Virus record (IMG/VR): IMGVR_UViG_3300010373_000105
Location: 1 to 31,785 of that record
Length of the DNA stretch: 31,785 bases
Strand: one strand, 5' to 3'
Origin: a virus
The translations under genes were made by a program, and so were the position numbers. Positions 4,950 through 11,719 of this stretch are shown one piece after another; within the stretch, counting starts at the first letter, position 1; each line of letters opens with the position of its first letter. The notes below the pieces were generated by a model, which saw only the letters and a list, made by a program, of their open reading frames with translations, made no database searches and was not told the origin of the DNA.

Positions 4950-6210
4950 TGTTCACTTCCCGCCGAACCTAGAGCGGCTCTTTGAGCCCGCGCCGTACAA
5001 GGTCCTAAGGGGCGGTAGGGGAGGGGGCAAGAGCTGGGCGGTAGCGAGGGCGTTACTGCTCCTGGGGCTGCAGCGCAAGATTCGCGTGCTCTGTACGCGC
5101 GAGACACAGAAGTCGATTCGAGAGTCGGTTCACCGGCTGCTGGTAGACCAGATCGCCCGCTTGGGGTTGGCTGGCTACTACGGTATCCAGCAGGTACAGA
5201 TCACCGGATTGAACGGCACGGAGTTTATCTTTGCCGGTCTTTCGGATCAGACCGCGGCCAGCATCAAATCTTTCGAAGGCGTGGATATCTGCTGGGTCGA
5301 GGAAGCCCAGGTCGTCACGGACAACTCATGGACGATCCTCCTGCCCACGCTCTTTCGCAAAGAGGGGGGCAGTTGCGAGGTATGGATTACCTTCAACCCA
5401 GAGCTTGATTCAGACCCCACGTGGCGGCGGTTCGTCAAGGATCCGCCCCCCGGGACGATGCACTTCACGTGCAACTGGGACGACAATCCGTGGTTTCCCA
5501 AGGAACTCGATGAGCTGCGCTGTCACGATGAGCGCACCTTGCCGGCGTACGAGTACGAATGGATTTGGAGTGGTAAGTGCAAACCAGCGATTGCAGGGGC
5601 CATCTACGCCGATGAGATCGCGCAGATGGAGCAGGAGAAGCGCATCTGTGCCCTGCCGTACGACGCCTACCATCTCGTCTACCCGGTAGTGGATATCGGG
5701 TGGAACGACACGCATTCCATCGGATTCTGGCAGCGGCACTTCTCGAGCCTGCGGTGTATCGACTACTTGGAGGACGATCACAGGACCTGGGACTGGTATT
5801 CCAAGGCGATGCGGGAGAGGCAGTACAGCTTTGGCTGCATCTTCCTGCCGCACGATGGTGGCCACGGGAACGTGCAGACCGGCAAGACCGATCAGACGAT
5901 CCTGGAGCAGCTCGGCTGGCGGGTGACGGTCTTAGAGCGCAAAGAGACCGAGCAGGGCATACGCGATACCCGCATGGCGATGCGCCAGATGGCCTTTGAT
6001 GGGGAGAAATGCTCGACCCTCATCGAGCACTTGCGTCGCTATCGGCGGGTCATTCCCCCGGGGACTGGCGAGCCTGCCAAACCGCTCCACGATGAGCATA
6101 GTCACGGCTCGGACATGGTGCGTTATGCCGCTCAGGCCGCGCAGCAGATGGATGATGAAATCGGCATGAACCTGCCGCCGCTTAAGTACGGCAATTCGGG
6201 GCTGATCTAG
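4942..6210 (+). CDS. terL: Terminase large subunit
   Basis: This gene encodes 422 residues, a usual length for PBSX/Terminase_3-type large subunits. The N-terminal ATPase has a Walker A motif GGRGGGKS (residues 24-31) and a Walker B with catalytic glutamate in DICWVEEAQ (115-123). The C-terminal RNase H-like nuclease starts around VVDIGWNDTHSIGF (249-262), with D251 as first metal-binding acid, and ends around HSHGSDMVRYA, where D391 is the likely last acid. The enzyme pumps DNA into the prohead and cuts the concatemer. The gene overlaps terS by 8 nt, and its TAG shares one base with the GTG of the next gene. Confidence in the assignment is high. Confidence 0.95.
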   Translation: MPDVHFPPNLERLFEPAPYKVLRGGRGGGKSWAVARALLLLGLQRKIRVLCTRETQKSIRESVHRLLVDQIARLGLAGYYGIQQVQITGLNGTEFIFAGLSDQTAASIKSFEGVDICWVEEAQVVTDNSWTILLPTLFRKEGGSCEVWITFNPELDSDPTWRRFVKDPPPGTMHFTCNWDDNPWFPKELDELRCHDERTLPAYEYEWIWSGKCKPAIAGAIYADEIAQMEQEKRICALPYDAYHLVYPVVDIGWNDTHSIGFWQRHFSSLRCIDYLEDDHRTWDWYSKAMRERQYSFGCIFLPHDGGHGNVQTGKTDQTILEQLGWRVTVLERKETEQGIRDTRMAMRQMAFDGEKCSTLIEHLRRYRRVIPPGTGEPAKPLHDEHSHGSDMVRYAAQAAQQMDDEIGMNLPPLKYGNSGLI

Positions 6211-6425
6211 TGAAAGTCTCAGACTTCGCGTTGCCCCCTGTAACGCAGGCCGAGGCCGAGCGCGCCGAGCACTCCGTCTGTCCCTATCACCGCAAGAGCC
6301 CGCGCAACTGGTGGCGCGAGGGACAAGCCTATTTCTGTCCCGTGGGTCGACAGCTCTGGCGCTACACCGAGAAACGCGTGGGGATGTACGCCCCGCTCCC
6401 TTATTCGCATACCGGAATCGTATGA
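6210..6425 (+). CDS. Small protein with Cys/His residues
   Basis: This gene encodes 71 residues from a GTG that shares one base with the terL stop. The centre contains CPYHRKSPRNWW and then YFCPVGRQLWRY, a spacing that hints at a small metal-binding knuckle (CxxH ... C), although a fourth ligand is not clear. Similar very short proteins with cysteines and tryptophans occur in early and late regions of many phages. Function unknown. It lies between terL and portal and is coupled on both sides, downstream by ATGA. Confidence 0.6.
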   Translation: MKVSDFALPPVTQAEAERAEHSVCPYHRKSPRNWWREGQAYFCPVGRQLWRYTEKRVGMYAPLPYSHTGIV

Positions 6426-6619
6426 CCATCCGCACTGAACTCGATGTCGAGGACCTCAAGGCCCGCGTGAAGACGCTGGAGAAGGCCGTAGGCGGGCGCG
6501 TATCCCAGGTGGCCGATAAGGTGGGGGTAGCGACGAAAGACGATCTGGACGCATTCCTTGCGCGCCTACGGGCATTTGAAGCCGACCTCTCGTCCATCAA
6601 GAAGCGATTGAAGCTCTGA
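6422..6619 (+). CDS. Small coiled-coil protein
   Basis: This gene encodes 65 residues starting MTIRTELDVEDLKARVKTLE. Heptad-like helices occur at both ends (VEDLKARVKTLEKAV and LRAFEADLSSIKKRLKL). The ATG overlaps the upstream TGA (ATGA) and the stop overlaps the portal ATG (TGATG). The longer frame from 6311 would overlap the previous gene by more than 100 nt and is not preferred. Unrecognised. A role alongside the portal or terminase is suggested only by place. Confidence 0.6.
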   Translation: MTIRTELDVEDLKARVKTLEKAVGGRVSQVADKVGVATKDDLDAFLARLRAFEADLSSIKKRLKL

Positions 6620-8865
6620 TGGCCGAATCTCGCATGAGCGACGATGATCTTCTGGTGCTCATTGGCCGTGAAGAGAAGTCAGCGCTCGGCTCTCCTATCG
6701 CAGCTGGGGCCGTCATCGGGACGATGTACGCCTCTGCCGCCCAGGAGATGACGACGCTGCAGGTCGATCGCTACAACGCCTTGAACGCCTATTGGGCAAG
6801 ACCCATGGGCAATGAGGTCGAGGGGCAGTCGGCGGTGGTGATCCCGGTGATTCGGGATTCGCTCGAATGGATCGCCGCTCAGCTGATGCGCGTATTCGAC
6901 GATGCGCGGACTCCCGCGGTCTTCGAGGCCGAGGACGAAGGTGATATTCAGCTCGCCGAGCTTGAAACGGAAGGCGTGCGGCACGTCTTCATGTCCGAGA
7001 ACGATGGTCATACCATCATCCAGGACTACATCAAAGACGCGTTGCTCTTACGCAACGGCTACATCAAGGTCTGGTGGGACCCCACTGCGGTTACCGTTCG
7101 TGAGCGCTATACGGGCCTCACCCAGGAAGAAGTTACCGACCTTATCGCCAATCGCGACGAGGTCGAGATTCTGGAACAGCGGGAGCGGCAGGTCGATATG
7201 CCGGCCAGTCCGGATGCCCCTCCTGCGCAGCCTCCGGTGGCTCCTAATGCGCAGCCGCCTTCCATGCCGCAGGTATCCGCCCCAGGCGCCGGCAATGAGT
7301 CTCCTGCGGCCCCTCTCACTGTCTTCGACATCACCATCCGGGTGAAGAAGGCGGACGGGCGCCTGCGCATGGCCTGTATCGCCCCGGAAGACGTGCTCGT
7401 ATCGAACAAGGCGACGAGTGCGAACCTCGATGATGTGCCCTTTGTCGAGCACAAGAGCACGATGACCCGCTCGGAGCTGATCTCGCAGGGGTACGAGAAG
7501 GACTTCGTTGATAAGCTCGTGCCGGGCAAGCGCGAATGGCTCGATATCGACGCTTTAGCCCGCGACATCGTCGCCGATCAGCTCTCGATCCCAGAGATGA
7601 GCGAGTCTGAGAGAGCCTCGCAGGAAATCGAGGTGCGGGATGTGATCCTGCGCGTCGATTACGACCGGGATGGGCTCACGGAGCTGCGGCACATCTGTGT
7701 CACTGGCGATAAAATCGCCGACAACGAAGAGATCGAGGAATGTCCCATCGCCTCCGGCTGCGCCAAGCGCATGCCGCACCGGCACACCGGGATCAGCCTC
7801 TACGATGACCTGCAGGACCTTCAGGCCATCAATAGCCAGCTCGCCCGCGAGTCGCTGAACAATCTCAGACTCGCGAACAACGCACGCACGGTCGTGGACT
7901 GGAAGAACTGCAACCTCACCGACCTGATGACTTCCCGTGCCGGTGGTGTCGTTCGCGTGAATGGCCAACCCCGCGCTGTCGTTGAAGCGATGCAGCACCC
8001 TTCGAACCTCACCGATCAAGTGCTGCCGATGTTCGAGCAGTTGGACAAGTGGCGGGAGTTTCGGTTGGGGATCGGGCGCGATACGCTCGGGCTGGATCCG
8101 GATGCGCTTCAGGATGTCACTGCGACCGCTCACCTTGCGGGACTGTCGTCTGCCACCCTGAAGCTCGAAATGATGGCGCGCTGTCTCGCGGAAGGATTGC
8201 GCGATGCGATGATCAAAGCGCGAAACCTGCTCGTGCGGCATCAGAAGCAGCCGCTTTTCTTCAAGCTCCGGGGCAAGTTTCAGAAAGTGGACCCGCAGAG
8301 CTGGAAGCCCGATCGTTCTGCCATTGCAGTGAACGTCGGCTTGGGCTCAGGCAACCGTCCCGAGCAGCGCCAGAACCTGATGCTACTGCAGCAGGGGATG
8401 GAGAAGGCTGCCGCGGTGGGACTGGTGGGTCCGAAACAGGTCTACAACGCCTTCCAGCGCTGGGCCACGATGCTAGGGGAGGATCAGCCCGAGCAGTTCG
8501 TGATGGACCCGGACAGCCAGGAGTTCAAGCAGTGGATGGCGCAGCACCCGCCCCAGCCCAACCCTGCCGTTGTGGCCGCTCAGACGCGCCTACAGGCGAC
8601 GCAGGTACAGGCCCAAGCGGGACTACAGAAAGCGCAGATACAGGAGCAGGGAGCTTCCCAGCGCGCCCAGGCCGAGGTTTTGCACGGGGCGCTACAGGGT
8701 AGCGAAGACCGCGGAGTCGATATGGCCAATATCGACAGTCAGGTCACGCGAGACTTACTCAAGATCATCGCGCAGATCGTCGCCGCGCAGTACAAGCAGG
8801 ACCCCAATGCGAATGCGGGTCAGGTGCTGCGAAGTGACTTGGCATCGCTTGAGGGCCGGGCATGA
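6619..8865 (+). CDS. Portal protein
   Basis: This gene encodes 748 residues, in the size range of the large P22- or SU10-type portals of podoviruses. The protein forms the dodecameric ring through which DNA enters and leaves the capsid. The N-terminal part (RYNALNAYWARPMGNEVEGQ, then SAVVIPVIRDSLEWIAAQLM) is typical of the family. A proline/alanine-rich stretch at about residues 193-233 looks like a flexible surface linker. The crown and clip regions follow, with DVILRVDYDRDGLTELRHIC at about 338-357. The C-terminal 100 residues are glutamine/alanine-rich and helical (RLQATQVQAQAGLQKAQIQE), consistent with an internal barrel domain. The place after terL and before scaffold and capsid genes agrees. 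Confidence 0.9.
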   Translation: MAESRMSDDDLLVLIGREEKSALGSPIAAGAVIGTMYASAAQEMTTLQVDRYNALNAYWARPMGNEVEGQSAVVIPVIRDSLEWIAAQLMRVFDDARTPAVFEAEDEGDIQLAELETEGVRHVFMSENDGHTIIQDYIKDALLLRNGYIKVWWDPTAVTVRERYTGLTQEEVTDLIANRDEVEILEQRERQVDMPASPDAPPAQPPVAPNAQPPSMPQVSAPGAGNESPAAPLTVFDITIRVKKADGRLRMACIAPEDVLVSNKATSANLDDVPFVEHKSTMTRSELISQGYEKDFVDKLVPGKREWLDIDALARDIVADQLSIPEMSESERASQEIEVRDVILRVDYDRDGLTELRHICVTGDKIADNEEIEECPIASGCAKRMPHRHTGISLYDDLQDLQAINSQLARESLNNLRLANNARTVVDWKNCNLTDLMTSRAGGVVRVNGQPRAVVEAMQHPSNLTDQVLPMFEQLDKWREFRLGIGRDTLGLDPDALQDVTATAHLAGLSSATLKLEMMARCLAEGLRDAMIKARNLLVRHQKQPLFFKLRGKFQKVDPQSWKPDRSAIAVNVGLGSGNRPEQRQNLMLLQQGMEKAAAVGLVGPKQVYNAFQRWATMLGEDQPEQFVMDPDSQEFKQWMAQHPPQPNPAVVAAQTRLQATQVQAQAGLQKAQIQEQGASQRAQAEVLHGALQGSEDRGVDMANIDSQVTRDLLKIIAQIVAAQYKQDPNANAGQVLRSDLASLEGRA

Positions 8866-9188
8866 ACGCGCAGGAAGAACTGCAGCGCTTGGAAGACGAA
8901 CGTCGGCGCGGTCAGGAAGCGGAACTACTCCTGAAGCACCCGCTATTGCTCGAAGCCAAAGCCGCCTTCTTTGATGATCTTGCTACCCAGCGCCAAGGCG
9001 TGCCGATTCGCGATACCGAGCTGCATACGAGGCTCGTGCTCGCCGAGCAGGTCGCAGCGCGGGTCTTTCAGTACCTCGAAGCGGTGATGCAGCAGGGCGC
9101 AGCTGCGACGTTGCAGTTACGGGATCGCGAGCGCTTTACCGAGCGCTTGCAGTACGCGATGCAGCACGGCTTGAGAAACGCATTCTAA
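8862..9188 (+). CDS. Small helical protein between portal and scaffold genes
   Basis: This gene encodes 108 residues starting MNAQEELQRLEDERRRGQEA. It is almost entirely helical and strongly charged at the N-terminus, with HPLLLEAKAAFFDDLATQR and RFTERLQYAMQHGLRNAF toward the C-terminus. Short proteins of this type between portal and scaffold recur in podoviruses with SU10- or Bcep22-like head modules, but I know no function. The ATG overlaps the portal TGA (ATGA). A head-assembly accessory role is inferred from position only. Confidence 0.65.
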   Translation: MNAQEELQRLEDERRRGQEAELLLKHPLLLEAKAAFFDDLATQRQGVPIRDTELHTRLVLAEQVAARVFQYLEAVMQQGAAATLQLRDRERFTERLQYAMQHGLRNAF

Positions 9189-9195
9189 ACCCCGA

Positions 9196-9222
9196 GGGCT
9201 GGCGGCAAAGTATCGCCGGCCC
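9196..9222 (+). other. Intergenic hairpin before the scaffold gene
   Basis: GGGCTGGCG (9196-9204) and CGCCGGCCC (9214-9222) form a 9-bp stem with one G-U pair and a 9-nt loop. No U run follows, so it is not a standard terminator. In the 71-nt gap before the scaffold and capsid genes it could be an mRNA processing or stabilising element, or a weak pause site. Confidence 0.4.
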
Positions 9223-9259
9223 CATTTCCTCGCTCACGGTAACTCCAAGGTGAGAAACC

Positions 9260-10339
9260 GTGCCAGATCAGCAGCAAGCGCCAGTCACAGACTCAAGCGC
9301 CCCGCCAGTCAATATCGAGAGCCCCGACGAGGCCAGCTTCCAGTCCCTGTTCGATCAGGGCGCATTTGCCCCGACCGATGAGAAGGGCAATACGCTGCCG
9401 AAGGAGGACGAGCAACGCTTAGAGCGCGAAGCGCAGGGCGGCGAGCAGGCCAAGGAGCCCGAGCCCGAAAAGCCCGAGGAAGAGGCCACACCCGAGACTG
9501 AGCCGGAGGGCAAGGAATACGACTCCCTCGACACTTACCTCACGGAACAGAAGCTCGATCGGGATGCGTTCCTAGAGCTTCCCGTCGCCGTCAAGATCGA
9601 CGGCAAGGATCAGCAGATCACGTTGAAGGAGGCGATCGACGGCTACAACCTTCGCTCCGTCTCCCAGGCTCGCATCCAGCAGGCGACTGAAGAGCGCCAG
9701 CAGTTTCAGATCGAGCAAGCCAAGGTGCGTCAGGCCCTGGGGGTGCGCATTCAGGATGCCGAGGCGCTTTTCAAAGCGGCACTCGATCAGCACATGGGTG
9801 ATTTCAACCAGATCACCCCTCAGCAGTGGCAGCAGCTTCGGGCCGATAACCCGGGCGAATACGCTGCCCTCACGACCCAATGTCAGCAGCGCCAGCAGGC
9901 GTTGCAGCAGCTTTTGCAACAGGCTGCCCAAGCGAGGCAGGCGGAAGCCGAGCAGGCCCAAAAGGCCCAGCTCCAAGCGATCCCGGCCGAGCGCGAGAAA
10001 CTGTTGCAGGCGCGTCCGGAGTGGCGCGACCAGGCGAAATTCGAGTCCGCAAAGACTCAGATCGTCAGTGCCGCACGGAAGCTCGGGTATACCGATGCCG
10101 AGTTGCAAAGCTTGACCGACCATCGACACCTTCTGGTGCTCGATCTGGCGGCGAAACAGCTCCAACTCCAAGCCTCTGCTCCCGGTGTGATGAAGCGTGT
10201 CAGGGCGGCTCCCAAGATGGCAGCCCCCGGTGCACGTCAGACGCGCGACCCCAAGCGCGACTCCTACACCAGCGCTCGTGATGCCTTCATGCGTACCGGT
10301 AGCGAAGCTGCCGCCGCTGAGGCGTTCGAGCACTTCTAA
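9260..10339 (+). CDS. Capsid scaffold protein
   Basis: This gene encodes 359 residues from a GTG with AAGGTGAG just upstream. The protein is acidic at the N-terminus (EKPEEEATPETEPEGKE at about residues 70-90) and then carries the recurrent motif VAVKIDGKDQQITLKEAIDGY (about 114-134). A long glutamine/alanine-rich coiled-coil region follows, residues about 145-260. The C-terminus is basic (GVMKRVRAAPKMAAPGARQ), as expected for the part that binds the coat protein. Such scaffolds guide coat assembly and leave the prohead. The position directly before the major capsid gene fits. No protease motif was seen, so this is not an obvious protease-scaffold fusion. Confidence 0.85.
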   Translation: MPDQQQAPVTDSSAPPVNIESPDEASFQSLFDQGAFAPTDEKGNTLPKEDEQRLEREAQGGEQAKEPEPEKPEEEATPETEPEGKEYDSLDTYLTEQKLDRDAFLELPVAVKIDGKDQQITLKEAIDGYNLRSVSQARIQQATEERQQFQIEQAKVRQALGVRIQDAEALFKAALDQHMGDFNQITPQQWQQLRADNPGEYAALTTQCQQRQQALQQLLQQAAQARQAEAEQAQKAQLQAIPAEREKLLQARPEWRDQAKFESAKTQIVSAARKLGYTDAELQSLTDHRHLLVLDLAAKQLQLQASAPGVMKRVRAAPKMAAPGARQTRDPKRDSYTSARDAFMRTGSEAAAAEAFEHF

Positions 10340-10348
10340 GAGGCTCCC

Positions 10349-11344
10349 ATGACCGTCCCCACCAATACCCAGCAGACCTACACCCAGACCAATATCCGGG
10401 AAGACCTCTCGAACATGATCTACAACGTAGATCCCTTCGAGACTCCCATCCTCAACATGGCCAAACGGAGCAAGGCCGAGAACATCCTGCACGAGTGGGA
10501 TACCGACCAGCTCGCTGCCCAGGACCTCACCAACGCGCAGATCCAGGGCGATGACGCCACGGCCGTAGCGCTCACCCCCACCGCTCGCTTGGGGAACTAC
10601 TCGCAGATCCTGCGCAAAGTGGTTTCCATCGCCGGCACCTCCCAGGCCGTGCGGGCCGCGGGCGGATCGAACAAGATGGGCTATCAGCTCCTGAAGAAGT
10701 CAAAGGAGCTGAAGATGGACATGGAAGGTGCGATCACCAATAACCACGCACGCGCGGCAGGTACGGCGACCACGGCGGGGTTCATGGGCGGCATTGCCTC
10801 CTTCCTCACCGTCAACTGCGTCTTTCAGACGGGGGGTACCCCTTCCGGTGCAAATCCCACGGGCGTCACGGCTGCGGGCTCTGAGAGCTTCGGCAACGGC
10901 ACCACGACTCGCACGGATAACTCGGCGCTTGCCGCGCTCACCGAGGCGCAGGTGGAGACCCTGGCACAGGATGTGTACGTAGCGAGTGCGAAAAAGGTCC
11001 CCTACCTCGTCGTCTCGGCCGTGATCAATCCGGCCATCTCGAAGTTCACAGGTGTCGCCGGCACGCGTTTCAATCAGGTCGAGGACAAGACCTTGAAGAA
11101 CGTGATCGATGAGTACGAGACGGATTTCGGCACCATCAAGGTCGTTCCGAGCTTGAAGCTCGCACGCAGCAAGGACGTATACGGAATCAACCCCGAGTAT
11201 CTGAAGGTTGCCTACCTTCGGCCCTTCCAGACTGTCCCGCTCGCCAAGACCGGCGACTCGGACAAGAAGATGCTCATCGTGGAGTGCACGCTCGAAGTCT
11301 GTAACGAGCGGGCGCTGGGTGGAATTTTCGATACTGCGGGATAG
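10349..11344 (+). CDS. Major capsid protein, SU10 type
   Basis: This gene encodes 331 residues starting MTVPTNTQQTYTQTNIREDL. The following NMIYNVDPFETPILNMAKR and HEWDTDQLA match the start of the SU10-type major capsid protein family (DUF5309), HK97-fold coat proteins of many podoviruses. The middle contains MGYQLLKKSKELKMDMEGAI (the spine-helix region) and then a variable loop around residues 140-190. The C-terminal half includes FNQVEDKTLKNVIDEYETDF, and the end ECTLEVCNERALGGIFDTAG is also family-like. A ribosome site (AGAGG) lies before the ATG. A strong terminator follows the gene at 11379, as expected for the most abundant virion protein. Confidence 0.93.
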   Translation: MTVPTNTQQTYTQTNIREDLSNMIYNVDPFETPILNMAKRSKAENILHEWDTDQLAAQDLTNAQIQGDDATAVALTPTARLGNYSQILRKVVSIAGTSQAVRAAGGSNKMGYQLLKKSKELKMDMEGAITNNHARAAGTATTAGFMGGIASFLTVNCVFQTGGTPSGANPTGVTAAGSESFGNGTTTRTDNSALAALTEAQVETLAQDVYVASAKKVPYLVVSAVINPAISKFTGVAGTRFNQVEDKTLKNVIDEYETDFGTIKVVPSLKLARSKDVYGINPEYLKVAYLRPFQTVPLAKTGDSDKKMLIVECTLEVCNERALGGIFDTAG

Positions 11345-11378
11345 CGTAAGCGCTTGATTCTTTCCGTGAGACGAGTTT

Positions 11379-11406
11379 GGGCCACCCTCTGGTGGCCCTT
11401 CTTTTT
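11379..11406 (+). terminator. Rho-independent terminator after the capsid gene
   Basis: GGGCCACC (11379-11386) and GGTGGCCC (11391-11398) form a perfect 8-bp stem with a CTCT loop, followed by TTCTTTTT. It lies 35 nt after the capsid stop and probably lowers transcription of the genes downstream relative to the coat gene. Confidence 0.85.
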
Positions 11407-11416
11407 GGAGGGCTAA

Positions 11417-11719
11417 ATGGCCTTTTGGACCCCGATTTCCCCGTGGCGGCTCCGTGCTGGAACCGCCCGTACCGTTGCGATTGGCGCGACGTCCGCTTCA
11501 TCGACCGCGATGGAAGCGGAAACCCGAGCGGTCATGATTACCGCTTCATCTAACTGTCACATCAGCATCGGCCCCGCGCCGCAGACCGCAGTCGCCACCG
11601 GCACGCCAGTACTCGCCGGCTGGCCGCCCATCATCCTAGCCTGTGGCAAGGGGGATGTGATCGCGACGATTCAAGATAGCGCGGCCGGCACGCTTTCGAT
11701 CACTGAACTGACCCACTAG
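11417..11719 (+). CDS. Small structural protein, possible capsid decoration
   Basis: This gene encodes 100 residues starting MAFWTPISPWRLRAGTARTV. The composition (alanine, threonine, serine; beta-rich) and segments such as GTARTVAIGATSASSTAM, PQTAVATGTPVLAGW and GDVIATIQDSAAGTLSITEL resemble the small beta-sandwich proteins often encoded right after the coat gene. In several phages these decorate the capsid (family knowledge by analogy, not by specific match). GGAGGG precedes the ATG, placed just after the terminator. The TAG shares one base with the GTG of the glycosidase-like gene. Confidence 0.55.
   Translation: MAFWTPISPWRLRAGTARTVAIGATSASSTAMEAETRAVMITASSNCHISIGPAPQTAVATGTPVLAGWPPIILACGKGDVIATIQDSAAGTLSITELTH

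Noticed and set aside
7555-8241. 228-residue leftward frame opposite the portal
   Set aside because: Antisense to a well-supported portal; no independent start signals or domain.
8049-8702. Long 217-residue frame inside the portal gene
   Set aside because: Arg/Gly/Ala-rich shadow of the portal coding sequence in another frame, no ribosome site.
9572-10492. 306-residue leftward frame opposite scaffold and capsid genes
   Set aside because: Long antisense frames are common in GC-rich genes; it spans the gap and start signals of two well-supported structural genes.
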